This document shows positions 48,724-57,267 of a stretch of DNA of 60,467 bases, one piece after another. This DNA is from Deltaproteobacteria bacterium (GTDB lineage: Bacteria; Desulfobacterota; Desulfobaccia; Desulfobaccales; Desulfobaccaceae), in the NCBI GenBank assembly GCA_019309545.1, contig JAFDGA010000010.1, positions 1-60,467 of the forward strand, written 5' to 3'. A program made the position numbers and the translations under genes. The number at the start of each line of letters is the position of its first letter. The stretch's first letter is position 1. The notes under the pieces were generated by a model. It made no database searches. It was not told the DNA's origin and saw only the letters and a program-made list of their open reading frames with translations.

Positions 48724-49587
48724 CTACATCCAGGTCCGGACCAGCTTCATACTGATATCCACACTACGGGCACTATGGGTCAGGGCTCCGACCGAGATCA
48801 GGTTAACCCCGGCAGCCGCCACTTGGGGCAGGCGTTCCAGAGTAATGCCTCCCGAGGCTTCCAGCAGAACCCAATCCTGGGTCTTTTTAACTGCCTGGGC
48901 CAGGGTAGCGTCGTCCATATTATCCAACAGCACCATATCGGCCCCGGCCGTGATAGCCTCTTCCAGACCGGCCAGATCGGCCACTTCCACTTCAATCTTT
49001 AGAGTATGGGGAACTGATCGGCGGGCCCGGCGGACGGCAGCAGTGATGCTCCCGGCCGCAACCAGGTGGTTGTCCTTAATCAGCACCCCGTCAAACAGGC
49101 CAAAACGATGGTTGGTGCCGCCGCCCAGCCGGACGGCATATTTTTCCAGGACCCGCCAACCTGGCGTGGTCTTGCGGGTATCGACCAGTTGCACCGGATA
49201 GGGCTGCACGGCCTCGACAAAGCGACGAGTTTGAGTGGCAATACCGGACAGCCGCATGAGGAAATTGAGGGCCACCCGCTCGCCGCTAAGGAGCAAACCG
49301 GCCGGTCCAGTTACTATAGCCAGTATAGTACCCGGGGGTACCTGGTCGCCCTCATGAACCTGCTCATGGAAGCTGATCGCCGCATCGAGGCGGTGAAATA
49401 CTGCGGCGGCCACCGGCAGGCCGGCCACGAATAACTCCTCTTTGGCCCGCATATGGGCCTCGGCCTGAAGTTGCGGGTCAATGGTGGCCTGGGTGGTCAG
49501 ATCGCCCGGCCCCAGATCTTCTTCCAGGGCCAAGTCAATGAGACGTTGGACCGCAAAAGGCAGGGGGGTTAGGCTCATGGGTAACAT
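48724..49587 (-). CDS. nadC: Nicotinate-nucleotide pyrophosphorylase (carboxylating)
   Basis: NadC turns quinolinate and PRPP into nicotinate mononucleotide with loss of CO2 in NAD synthesis. The 287-residue length is usual. EEDLGPGDLTT at the start, RLSGIATQTRRFVEAV, VDTRKTTPGWRVLEKYAVRLGGG with the conserved Arg and Lys, and LLDNMD and LLEASGGI for the phosphate-binding end are intact. nadA and nadB are not in the window. Two ATGs near the start (49587 and 49578) are possible; neither has a clear ribosome site. Confidence 0.95.
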   Translation of the reverse strand: MLPMSLTPLPFAVQRLIDLALEEDLGPGDLTTQATIDPQLQAEAHMRAKEELFVAGLPVAAAVFHRLDAAISFHEQVHEGDQVPPGTILAIVTGPAGLLLSGERVALNFLMRLSGIATQTRRFVEAVQPYPVQLVDTRKTTPGWRVLEKYAVRLGGGTNHRFGLFDGVLIKDNHLVAAGSITAAVRRARRSVPHTLKIEVEVADLAGLEEAITAGADMVLLDNMDDATLAQAVKKTQDWVLLEASGGITLERLPQVAAAGVNLISVGALTHSARSVDISMKLVRTWM

Positions 49588-49657
49588 GTCAATAGAGTTA
49601 TTTAAATGTCTTAAAAATAATCAAAGGGCCGCAACAATGTCTGGGTTTGCTAGCTAT

Positions 49658-49948
49658 TCAGCCGGGCGCATTCTTTCCGGGCTGGAGGGGGGCTTCTCTG
49701 GCCAGCAATCCTAATACTCCCAGGGAGTGCAGGCTTATGTAGCCGCATTGTTTACAAATTATCACCACCGCCGGGACGGAAACTCCCTCGCTGACTGGAC
49801 CATTTAATTCGATCTGCAGAGTTGGATTGAAAAAGCCATCTAGAATGATAAAAGATTTGTTGCCGCAACGGGGGCAGGGAAGATTAGCTCGGCGATCGGC
49901 GAGAGCCTTGATAATTTTATCTTTCAGTTCTTTGGATAATTCTTGCAT
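49658..49948 (-). CDS. Small zinc-ribbon protein
   Basis: A 96-residue soluble protein with CPRCG near residue 26 and CKQCG near residue 67, a zinc-ribbon pattern. The region between (SFIILDGFFNPTLQIELNG) looks like beta-strands. The ATG at 49948 is chosen because it gives a compact start (MQELSKELKDKI). The family and role are not known to me. Confidence 0.55.
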   Translation of the reverse strand: MQELSKELKDKIIKALADRRANLPCPRCGNKSFIILDGFFNPTLQIELNGPVSEGVSVPAVVIICKQCGYISLHSLGVLGLLAREAPLQPGKNAPG

Positions 49949-50058
49949 ATCTGGTTCTAGAAACCGCGATTGGCCTGGTTCCCTAATACTGCTGGGCAAG
50001 GGTCACCCCTGATTCGCTAAACTGGGACCAGAAAATGGCGAAGGCCACCAACTTGGCC

Positions 50059-50250
50059 CTACGGAGCCGCAGATTCCTGACAGTCCGCGCGCCACAGACA
50101 ATCATATACCTGGCAGTCGTTGATCCTTTTAAAACAGGGATCGTTTCCCTCTTTTACCTGAATCACCCGAATCAGGTCGTCCTTTCTAAACCGGGAATAG
50201 TTCTTGACGCCAAGGTGGCGGGCCATTTCCCTGATGTTTTTTAAGTTCAT
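50059..50250 (-). CDS. Small protein with Rho N-terminal-like (SAP-type) domain
   Basis: A 63-residue protein. The first half, MNLKNIREMARHLGVKNYSRFRKDDLIRVIQ, has the helix-turn-helix layout of the Rho termination factor N-terminal domain, a nucleic-acid-binding fold. The rest holds three cysteines (CFKRINDCQVYDCLWRADC) that may bind a metal. It lies between the zinc-ribbon gene and valS. What it binds is unknown. Confidence 0.65.
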   Translation of the reverse strand: MNLKNIREMARHLGVKNYSRFRKDDLIRVIQVKEGNDPCFKRINDCQVYDCLWRADCQESAAP

Positions 50251-50360
50251 TACTCCACTCCAGAAATTAAGTGGTCGGAAGAAGAATGGTATTTTAACAC
50301 TTAAGGCAAAAACCCGTTATAGCGACAGGGCCGCAGGCCAAGATAGGCAGATATCCCTGA

Positions 50361-53018
50361 TCAAGCCATCAACTCCCGGATCTTCTCCCGGTGGCTGCGG
50401 AGTTTGGCCAGTTTTTCGCTCCACACATGGACTTTCTCTTTTTCCCGCTCCACCACCTCCTCCGGGGCTTTGGCCAGGAAGTCCTCATTGGCCAGCTTCT
50501 TCTGGGCATTGGTCAAATCTTTGCTCAATTTCTCCATTTCCTTGGCCAGGCGGCGGTCTTCTTCGGAGAAGTCGAGGATTCCGCTAAGCGGCAGGTAAAT
50601 TTCCACCGTGTCCACCACGGCTTTGGCCGCGGCCCGAGGGGGCTGGCCGGTAAATTCGATATTGAGCTCCCCCACTCGGGCTAAAACCCTTAGGAAATGG
50701 CGGTGGGTCCTTAAAATCCGTAATGAAGAAGGGTGGGGGGTAAATAAATCAACCTTGACCCGGGTCGTCAGGGGCACATTCATCTCGGCCCGGATATTGC
50801 GGATAGCGGTAACCACCTCCATTACCAATCCCATTTCGGCCTCGGCATCGGGATTAATCAGCTCCGGATGGCTCTGGGGAAAAGGTGCCACCATGATACT
50901 GCCCTCGACCCCCGGAAGCTTATGCCAGACCTCTTCGGTAATAAAAGGCATAAAGGGATGCAGTAATCGAAGGATAGTCCCCAAGACCTGTGTTAAGACC
51001 CGCTGGGTATGGCGGCGCGCCGCGGTTTCGGCGCTTTCATAAAGGGCGGGTTTGATAAATTCGAGATACCAGTCGCAGAATTCGTGCCAGGTAAACTGAT
51101 AGACCAGATGGGCGGCATGGTCGAATTTATAACTATCCAGCGCCTCGCCAACTCCCTGGGTGAGACGCTGCAGGCGGCTGATAATCCAGCTCTCCACCGT
51201 CGTCAGCGGTTGGGTGTCTTGATGGGCGGCTTCGGGATCATAGCCTTCCAGATTCATCAGGGTAAAGCGGCTGGCATTCCAGACCTTGTTGACAAAATTG
51301 CGGTAGCCGATAATCCGCTCCTCAGACAATAAGACATCCCGCCCCATGGCGGCAAATGCGGCCAGGGAAAAGCGGAAGGCATCGGTGCCATATTTATCCA
51401 TGATTTCCAGGGGATCAATGATGTTACCCTTGGATTTACTCATCTTCTGGCCTTCCGCATCCCGCACCAGGGCATGAATATAGACCTCCCGAAACGGCAC
51501 CTCATGCATGAAATGCAGGCCCATCATCATCATCCGGGCCACCCAGAAAAAAAGGATGTCAAAGGCAGTGACGAGCACGCTGGTAGGATAAAAGAGCTTC
51601 AATTCCGGGGTTTGTTGAGGCCAACCGAGAGTGGAAAAAGGCCACAGCGCCGAAGAAAACCAGGTATCCAGGACATCGGTTTCGGGCACCAACTCCGTTT
51701 TCTGGCAGTGGGGGCAAGAACTGGGAGTTTCCCGGGCCACGATTAATTGCTGGCAGTTGCTGCAGGTCCAGGCGGGAATGCGATGACCCCACCAGATCTG
51801 CCGGGAAATGCACCAGTCCCGAATATTGGACATCCATTCAAAATAGGTTTTCTCCCACATCTGGGGAATGATTTTAATGCGGCCGGCCTGGACCGCGGCC
51901 ACTGCCTCGGCAGCCAAGGGTTTGACCGCGACAAACCATTGCTTCGAGAACATGGGCTCGACCACGGCCCCGCAACGATAACAATGGCCCACGCTATGGC
52001 TATATTTTTCAATCTTTTCCAACAGGCCGTCAGCCTTCAGGTCTTTAACGATCTTCTCCCGGCAGGCAAACCGATCCATTCCCTCATATTTGCCCGCGGC
52101 TTCGGTCATCCGGCCCCGTTCATTAATCACCTGGATAGCCGGCAGTTGATGGCGTCGGGCAATTTCAAAGTCATTCAGATCATGGGCAGGAGTCACCTTC
52201 AAGGCCCCGGTGCCGAATTCGGTCGTTACATAACTATCAGTAATCAAAGGAATCTTGCGAGCCAGGATGGGTAAGGTCAGGGTAGCCCCATGGTACTTTT
52301 GATAGCGGGGATCATCCGGGTTCACCGCTACCGCGGTATCGCCCAGCATGGTCTCGGGGCGGGTGGTAGCAACGGTCAGATGCCCTTCTTTCCCGGCCAG
52401 GGGATATTTTATGTAATAGAGATGGCCTTCCTTGGTCTCATGCTCCACTTCCAGATCGGCCAGGGCGGTTTGACAGCGGGGACACCAGTTAATGATATAA
52501 TCACCTTTATAGATCAGGCCTTCCTCATAGAGGCGGACAAAGACCTCGCGCACCGCTGCCGACAGCCCTTCATCCATAGTGAAGCGTTCTCGGCTCCAAT
52601 CGCAAGAACATCCCAACCGCTTAAGCTGTGAGATAATCCGCCCCCCGGATTCCGTTTTCCATTTCCAGACCCGGGCCACAAAAGCCTCCCGGCCCAGAGT
52701 ATAGCGATCCTGACCCTCGGCGGCCAGCATCTTCTCCACCACATTCTGAGTGGCAATGCCGGCATGATCCGTACCCGGCATCCATAACACGTTATAGCCC
52801 TGCATGCGCTTGAAGCGGATTAAAATATCCTGCAAGGTATTATTCAGGGCATGGCCCATATGCAAAGAGCCGGTGATATTGGGAGGGGGAATAACAATAC
52901 TGTAGGGCGGTCGTTGGCTTTCCGCCTCCGCCCGAAACAAGCCTGATTCCTCCCAATACTTATACCAGCGACTCTCTATTTGTTCGGGGTGGTAAACCTT
53001 ATCTAACAGTTCTGCCAT
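50361..53018 (-). CDS. valS: Valine-tRNA ligase
   Basis: A class I aminoacyl-tRNA synthetase of 885 residues. The HIGH motif is HMGH (PPPNITGSLHMGH, near residue 55) and the KMSKS motif is KMSKSKGNIIDPL. The editing domain (TVATTRPETMLGDTAVAVNPDD, residues about 220-345) is present, as are DTWFSSALWPFSTLGWP and the anticodon-binding part. The C-terminus is the usual valS coiled coil (LAKEMEKLSKDLTNAQKKLA). It stands alone, behind the terminator of a 38-codon ORF. Confidence 0.97.
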   Translation of the reverse strand: MAELLDKVYHPEQIESRWYKYWEESGLFRAEAESQRPPYSIVIPPPNITGSLHMGHALNNTLQDILIRFKRMQGYNVLWMPGTDHAGIATQNVVEKMLAAEGQDRYTLGREAFVARVWKWKTESGGRIISQLKRLGCSCDWSRERFTMDEGLSAAVREVFVRLYEEGLIYKGDYIINWCPRCQTALADLEVEHETKEGHLYYIKYPLAGKEGHLTVATTRPETMLGDTAVAVNPDDPRYQKYHGATLTLPILARKIPLITDSYVTTEFGTGALKVTPAHDLNDFEIARRHQLPAIQVINERGRMTEAAGKYEGMDRFACREKIVKDLKADGLLEKIEKYSHSVGHCYRCGAVVEPMFSKQWFVAVKPLAAEAVAAVQAGRIKIIPQMWEKTYFEWMSNIRDWCISRQIWWGHRIPAWTCSNCQQLIVARETPSSCPHCQKTELVPETDVLDTWFSSALWPFSTLGWPQQTPELKLFYPTSVLVTAFDILFFWVARMMMMGLHFMHEVPFREVYIHALVRDAEGQKMSKSKGNIIDPLEIMDKYGTDAFRFSLAAFAAMGRDVLLSEERIIGYRNFVNKVWNASRFTLMNLEGYDPEAAHQDTQPLTTVESWIISRLQRLTQGVGEALDSYKFDHAAHLVYQFTWHEFCDWYLEFIKPALYESAETAARRHTQRVLTQVLGTILRLLHPFMPFITEEVWHKLPGVEGSIMVAPFPQSHPELINPDAEAEMGLVMEVVTAIRNIRAEMNVPLTTRVKVDLFTPHPSSLRILRTHRHFLRVLARVGELNIEFTGQPPRAAAKAVVDTVEIYLPLSGILDFSEEDRRLAKEMEKLSKDLTNAQKKLANEDFLAKAPEEVVEREKEKVHVWSEKLAKLRSHREKIRELMA

Positions 53019-53119
53019 AAACTACTCCGGGTCCACAGGTGGCCCAGCCATAAATTATCGTAATTCAACCTGACGCCGAATTATCCAGCGACTTTGGTTA
53101 ATTAAGGGTAGTATATCAC

Positions 53120-53145
53120 AAAAAAAGGGATTAGTAGCTAATCCC
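53120..53145 (-). terminator. Intrinsic terminator between the 38-codon ORF and valS
   Basis: Read on the minus strand, an 8-bp perfect stem (GGGATTAG/CTAATCCC) with a 3-base loop is followed by seven T's. It ends the transcript of the small ORF at 53175 or stops readthrough toward valS, which starts about 100 bases further on. I see no T-box features around it. Confidence 0.7.
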
Positions 53146-53174
53146 TAAAACGGTCCTCTTGACCAAACCAGGTA

Positions 53175-53291
53175 TCAGGTTTTATCTACCCGGCTTTCCT
53201 TTAAATCCTCAATCGACTCAATGTCTTCCTCTGTACTCGAGGTTGTCGGTCTTCTGAAGGAAAATCTTTCCTCACCTCGAGGGTCAGCCAT
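53175..53291 (-). CDS. 38-residue acidic small protein
   Basis: A short ORF starting at 53291 (MADPRGEERFSFRRPTTSST, then an acidic run of Glu/Asp/Ile/Ser) with an AGGTTGAG-type ribosome site just upstream and an intrinsic terminator 30 bases downstream. TTGACA lies about 80 bases upstream on this strand, though no good -10 was found with it. This arrangement suggests a real gene rather than chance. It has only one Val, which argues against a valS leader peptide. I recognise no family. Confidence 0.5.
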   Translation of the reverse strand: MADPRGEERFSFRRPTTSSTEEDIESIEDLKESRVDKT

Positions 53292-53413
53292 TTCTCAACC
53301 TGTGCTTTTTATAATGACTAATTAAGCTAAAATCGGGATTAACACATTGACCCCGGCCTGTCAAGATTTTTCTGGGCTTGAAAAGCGGTTAATTGAGCGT
53401 CCTAAAATTAAGC

Positions 53414-53453
53414 TTGACTTTCACCAAGAATATTTGATATGACCAAATGGTCG
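53414..53453 (+). promoter_or_regulatory. tetR promoter overlapped by a TGACC-N3-TGGTC operator
   Basis: TTGACT at 53414-53419 and TATGAC at 53438-53443 are separated by 18 bases. The palindrome TGACCAAATGGTCG at 53440-53453 covers the -10 end and the expected start of transcription. It is the same core as at 54135-54148, which supports autoregulation by the TetR protein. An open frame begins at 53439, but it has no ribosome site and would hide the operator in coding sequence. Confidence 0.6.
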
Positions 53454-53468
53454 TACGAGGATTTTGCA

Positions 53469-54116
53469 GTGACCGAAACTGTTCTCCCCACTTTTCTTAA
53501 TCTACCGCAGGCCAAGCAGGACAAGATTGTGGCTGCGGCCTTGGCCGAGTTTGCCGACAAAGGTTATCAACAGGCCAGTATCAACGTCATGGTGGCCAAT
53601 ACGGGCATCGCCAAGGGTTCAATGTATCAATATTTCAAGGACAAAAAAGGAATCTTCCTCTATATTTTTGAATTTGCCATCTCCTTGGTGCGCTGCACCC
53701 TGATGCAGGTCAAGGAAGCTACCCGAGAGGAAGATTTCTTTACCCGGCTGGAGAAATCATTGCTGGCCGGAGTCGAGTTTATCCGTCACCATCCTCGCAT
53801 CTATGGAATTTATCTGAAAATTTTATTTGACCAACATGTGCCCCAACGACAGCAGTTGCTCAAGGCCATCCGCCAGTTTGCCGCCGAATATTTTCAATCG
53901 CTGCTGCGCCAGGGTCTGGAACGGGGAGAACTCCGGGCCGATCTGCCCGGCTCGGCGGTCATCTTCCTGTTGGACGCTTTGTTCGACCGCTTTCTCCAGG
54001 CCACCTGCGTGCCCTTCTTCGATGTTACCCTGGGGCTGGAACAGGCCCCGGCGGAAGAGATCGAACAACGGGTCCAAGAATTAATCGAACTGCTGCGGGC
54101 CGGGTTGGCAGGCTAA
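53469..54116 (+). CDS. TetR/AcrR-family transcriptional regulator
   Basis: A one-component regulator of 215 residues. The helix-turn-helix is near residues 15-50 (AALAEFADKGYQQASIN, then GIAKGSMYQYFKDKKGIF), followed by an all-helical ligand/dimer domain with no recognisable ligand signature. The GTG at 53469 is chosen because GAGGA lies seven bases upstream and the N-terminus then matches family members; an ATG at 53439 has no ribosome site. It lies directly before mqnE on the same strand, and matching palindromes sit at both promoters. It probably represses itself and the menaquinone operon. Confidence 0.92.
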   Translation: MTETVLPTFLNLPQAKQDKIVAAALAEFADKGYQQASINVMVANTGIAKGSMYQYFKDKKGIFLYIFEFAISLVRCTLMQVKEATREEDFFTRLEKSLLAGVEFIRHHPRIYGIYLKILFDQHVPQRQQLLKAIRQFAAEYFQSLLRQGLERGELRADLPGSAVIFLLDALFDRFLQATCVPFFDVTLGLEQAPAEEIEQRVQELIELLRAGLAG

Positions 54117-54148
54117 AATTTTTTAAATTATAAGTGACCTGCTGGTCA
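54105..54148 (+). promoter_or_regulatory. mqn operon promoter with TGACC-N3-TGGTC operator
   Basis: TTGGCA at 54105-54110 and TATAAG at 54129-54134 are 18 bases apart. The operator-like palindrome TGACCTGCTGGTCA follows at 54135-54148, directly behind the -10 box, where a bound repressor would block initiation. The mqnE ribosome site AGGAGAG starts at 54151. Confidence 0.65.
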
Positions 54149-54161
54149 TAAGGAGAGACCC

Positions 54162-55259
54162 ATGCATCGGGAGAATGGAAATTTCAGTGATCGAAAGCTG
54201 TTTCCCATCTATGAAAAGGTAAGGGCGCAAAGACGCCTGGACTTCGAGGATGGCCGGACTTTGTACCAGACCTCGGATCTGCTGGGTCTGGGCTATCTGG
54301 CCAATCTGGTCCGGGAGCGGTTGCACGGCTCTCGGGCTTATTACATTTATAATCAGCATATTAATTATTCCAATATCTGTATCAATGGCTGCCGCTTCTG
54401 TGCCTTTGGCAAGACCGCCGATGATCCTCACGCCTATGAAATGAGCCTGGAAGAGATTTTTGCCAAGGTCCGGGAGCGCCTGGACGAGCCCATTACTGAG
54501 CTCCATATTGTCGGCGGACTGCACCCCGACCTGCCATTTAGTTATTACCTGGAAATGCTCAAAGGTATTAAGGCTATCCGCCCGCAGGTCCACATCCAGG
54601 CCTTCACCGCAGTGGAAATCGCCCATCTGGCCAAAATTGCCGGGCTGTCGGTGACCGAAACCCTGGAAGCCTTAAAGGAAGCCGGCCTGGGGTCGCTGCC
54701 CGGGGGCGGGGCTGAAGTATTTAGCCCTCGTATCCGCCACGCCCTATGTCCTCGCAAGCTGTCCCCCAAAGGTTGGCTAGAGGTCGCCCAAAGCGCTCAT
54801 CGCCTGGGTCTGAAAAGCAACGCCACCATGCTCTATGGGCACATCGAAACCATTGAGGAACGGGTGAACCATCTGCTGCAGCTGCGTGTTGCCCAGGATG
54901 AGAGCGGCGGCTTTTTGGCCTTCATTCCCCTGGCCTTTCACCCCCGGAACACCCAATTAGATCATTTAAATGACACCACCGGCTTTGACGACTTGAAAAA
55001 TTTGGCAGTAGCCCGCCTGCTGCTGGACAATTTCCCCCATATCAAGGCCTTCTGGATCATGATCGGGCCTAAGATCGCCCAATTATCGCTGTCCTTCGGG
55101 GTCAATGACATCGATGGCACGGTGATCGAGGAGCGCATCACCCATATGGCCGGGGCCCAGACCGCGCAGGCCTTAACCCGGGCGGAACTGCTGCACCTGA
55201 TCCGGGAAGCCGGGCGGGAGCCCATAGAACGGGATACCCTGTATAACGCCATCTCCTGA
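54162..55259 (+). CDS. mqnE: Aminofutalosine synthase MqnE
   Basis: A radical SAM enzyme of 365 residues that joins 3-[(1-carboxyvinyl)oxy]benzoate with the adenosyl part of SAM to make aminofutalosine, the second step of the futalosine menaquinone route. The cluster cysteines are 73, 77 and 80 (CINGCRFC). LHIVGGLHPDLPFSYY and LPGGGAEVFSPRIRHALCPRKLSP are MqnE signatures, as is FIPLAFHPRNTQL. AGGAGAG precedes the ATG. Its stop overlaps the mqnC start by one base. Confidence 0.95.
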   Translation: MHRENGNFSDRKLFPIYEKVRAQRRLDFEDGRTLYQTSDLLGLGYLANLVRERLHGSRAYYIYNQHINYSNICINGCRFCAFGKTADDPHAYEMSLEEIFAKVRERLDEPITELHIVGGLHPDLPFSYYLEMLKGIKAIRPQVHIQAFTAVEIAHLAKIAGLSVTETLEALKEAGLGSLPGGGAEVFSPRIRHALCPRKLSPKGWLEVAQSAHRLGLKSNATMLYGHIETIEERVNHLLQLRVAQDESGGFLAFIPLAFHPRNTQLDHLNDTTGFDDLKNLAVARLLLDNFPHIKAFWIMIGPKIAQLSLSFGVNDIDGTVIEERITHMAGAQTAQALTRAELLHLIREAGREPIERDTLYNAIS

Positions 55260-56380
55260 TGAAAACCAATAACCCCGGACTTGCAGAAAAACTGGCCAGC
55301 GGAGAACGTTTAGGAGCCGCTGAGGCCATGGCCTTATGGGATGAGGATTGGTTGAGCCTGGGGCGTTGGGCCGATCAGGCCCGTCAGCGTCACCATCCTG
55401 AGCCCTGGGTAACCTATGTGGTCGATCGCAACATCAATTATACCAATATCTGTGTCTCGGGCTGTAAGTTCTGTGCCTTTTACCGGCGGCCCGGAGCACC
55501 GGGCGGTTATGTTCTGGAGCGCACCGCCCTGATGCAAAAATTGGCCGAAACCAAAGCCCTGGGCGGCACCGGCATTCTCCTCCAGGGCGGCCTCAATCCG
55601 GCCCTGCCCCTGGAATTTTATGAAGAATTGCTGAACTTTATTCGCCGTGATTTTGGCCTGCATATCCACGGGTTTTCACCGCCGGAGATTGTTTTTCTGA
55701 CCCGGCTTTCGGGGCTGTCGGTGGCCGAAATCCTCCAGCGGTTAATCGCCGCCGGGTTGGGATCGATTCCCGGCGGCGGCGCCGAGATTCTGGTGGACCG
55801 GGTCCGCCAGGCGATCTCCCCTCATAAATGCACGGTCCAGGAATGGCTGGCGGTGATGGAAACCGCTCATGGATTGGGTTTGCGCACCACTGCCACCATG
55901 ATGTTTGGCCATCTGGAAACCCGGGCGGAACGGGTGGAGCATCTGTTGCGCCTCCGGGAGTTGCAGGACCGCACCGGGGGGTTCACTGCCTTCATTCCCT
56001 GGAGCTATCAGCCCGGTAGCACCGCCCTGGGTGGGACTACCGCCGGAGTCATCGAATATCTCAAGACCTTGGCCATCTCCCGGCTGGTCCTGGACAATTT
56101 CGCCAATCTGCAGGTCTCCTGGGTCACCCAGGGGGCCAAGGTGGCCCAGGTGGCGTTGAAGTTTGGGGCCAATGACTTCGGCTCTACCATGATCGAAGAA
56201 AATGTAGTGGCCGCCACCGGGGTCGGGTTCCGCCTGTCGCAGGAAGAGATCATCCGGCAGATCACCACCGCCGGCTACCAGGCCCGGCAGCGGGACCACC
56301 TGTATCGCCTGGTATTAAAGAGAAGCTCTCGCCCAGACGCCAAGACGTCAAGACGCTCAAGTTTGATCTTGGCGACCTAA
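55259..56380 (+). CDS. mqnC: Cyclic dehypoxanthinyl futalosine synthase MqnC
   Basis: A radical SAM enzyme of 373 residues that cyclises dehypoxanthinyl futalosine. Cysteines 65, 69 and 72 (CVSGCKFC) bind the cluster; LLQGGLNPALPLEFYEELL, HGFSPPEIVFL, GSIPGGGAEIL and FIPWSYQPGSTAL are MqnC motifs. The last 18 or so residues (basic and Ser-rich) are encoded by the left arm of an intergenic-type inverted repeat and probably were added to the protein. It is coupled to mqnE by an ATGA overlap. Confidence 0.95.
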   Translation: MKTNNPGLAEKLASGERLGAAEAMALWDEDWLSLGRWADQARQRHHPEPWVTYVVDRNINYTNICVSGCKFCAFYRRPGAPGGYVLERTALMQKLAETKALGGTGILLQGGLNPALPLEFYEELLNFIRRDFGLHIHGFSPPEIVFLTRLSGLSVAEILQRLIAAGLGSIPGGGAEILVDRVRQAISPHKCTVQEWLAVMETAHGLGLRTTATMMFGHLETRAERVEHLLRLRELQDRTGGFTAFIPWSYQPGSTALGGTTAGVIEYLKTLAISRLVLDNFANLQVSWVTQGAKVAQVALKFGANDFGSTMIEENVVAATGVGFRLSQEEIIRQITTAGYQARQRDHLYRLVLKRSSRPDAKTSRRSSLILAT

Positions 56381-56393
56381 CGTCTTGGCGAGA
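56327..56393. repeat. Inverted repeat at the mqnC end
   Basis: An 11-bp perfect inverted repeat, CGCCAAGACGT (56338-56348) and ACGTCTTGGCG (56380-56390), plus a second pair TCTCGCC/GGCGAGA (56327-56333 and 56387-56393) that overlaps it. The unit CAAGACG also repeats in tandem. Such GCCAAGACG-type elements are common between genes in many environmental bacteria. The left arm lies inside the mqnC coding sequence. Confidence 0.6.
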
Positions 56394-56400
56394 TTAAAAA

Positions 56401-57267
56401 ATGAAGACCAACGTCGCCATTATCGCCCGGGTCGGGACACATAAAGCCTTTCAGGCGCTCGGGCTGGGGCCGCGCCTCAGCCTGGCCTACCCGACGCCGT
56501 TTGGGAGCAGCAATCCGATTCACCTCTTTACGTCCCAGGGCATGGATTTTGCGGTGCTTTCCCGCCATGGCGAGGATGGTTACCAGGTGTCGGCGCCGTT
56601 CATCAACGACCGGGCCAACCTCTACGCGCTAAAAGCATTGGGGGTGGAAAAAATCCTGGCCTGGACCGCGCCGGGGGCGATCAATGAATCCATGGCTCCT
56701 GGCCACTTGGTGGTGCCAGACGATATTTTGGATGAAGGCAAAGGCGGCCCTAACACCTTTTTCCCTAATCAGGGTCTGGGTTTTATCCGCCATAACCCGG
56801 TGTTCTGCCCGGAATTGCGCGGCCAAGTGATTCAGACCCTGCAAAACGGCCCCTTCCCGTTGCATTCCCAGGGAGTTTATGTGGCTACCACCGGCCCGCG
56901 GCTGGAAACCGCAGCGGAGATTCGCAAGTTTCAACGCCTGGGTGGCGACCTGGTAGGCATGACCCTGGTGCCTGAGGTTTTTTTGGCCCGGGAACTGGAA
57001 CTCTGCTATGTGGCCCTGGGTTATGTGGTCAACTTTGCCGAAGGCCTTAAAAATCGTCCCTATCAACCGGGGGTGTTGTTTGATGGGCTGGCCACTCCGG
57101 AGGAACTGGCCCGGGTCCAGGAAGTGGAGGCCGCCTTTGCCGAGATAGCCTTAAGATTGCTGCCGGGGCTGGCCTCAACCCCCCGCCTTTGCCCTTGCCC
57201 CCGGCTGATGGAGCGTTATCGCCGACGCGGCGATATCGGCGAGGATTGGCAAACATGGTTCCGCTAA
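56401..57267 (+). CDS. MTA/purine nucleoside phosphorylase-like protein of the futalosine pathway
   Basis: A 288-residue protein of the MTA phosphorylase family (TPFGSSNPI, RANLYALKALGV, TGPRLETAAEIRKFQRLGGDLVGMTLVPE). Two features differ from MTA phosphorylases: the N-terminal Gly-rich phosphate loop reads ARVGTH, and the purine-contact pair Asp-x-Asp is Asn211-Phe-Ala213. Asn-x-Ala is the pattern described for methylthioinosine phosphorylase, which prefers 6-oxopurines. No MqnB is present in the operon, so this protein may release hypoxanthine from futalosine, possibly as a hydrolase. It lies after mqnC and overlaps the mqnX-like gene by 13 bases. The reaction is inferred. Confidence 0.75.
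   Translation: MKTNVAIIARVGTHKAFQALGLGPRLSLAYPTPFGSSNPIHLFTSQGMDFAVLSRHGEDGYQVSAPFINDRANLYALKALGVEKILAWTAPGAINESMAPGHLVVPDDILDEGKGGPNTFFPNQGLGFIRHNPVFCPELRGQVIQTLQNGPFPLHSQGVYVATTGPRLETAAEIRKFQRLGGDLVGMTLVPEVFLARELELCYVALGYVVNFAEGLKNRPYQPGVLFDGLATPEELARVQEVEAAFAEIALRLLPGLASTPRLCPCPRLMERYRRRGDIGEDWQTWFR

Noticed and set aside
53019-53291. T-box riboswitch for valS
   Set aside because: A terminator is present, but the typical T-box antiterminator sequence is missing and a separate ORF lies before the terminator.
53345-53364. TTGAC-N8-GTCAA as a TetR operator
   Set aside because: It does not share the TGACC-N3-TGGTC core and has no second copy at the mqn promoter.
53439-53468. ATG start for the TetR gene
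   Set aside because: It lacks a ribosome site, while the GTG at 53469 has GAGGA at seven bases and fits the family N-terminus.
56401-57267. Ordinary MTA phosphorylase (mtnP) for methionine salvage
   Set aside because: The purine-contact residues and the phosphate loop differ and the gene lies within the futalosine operon, so mtnP was not used as its symbol.
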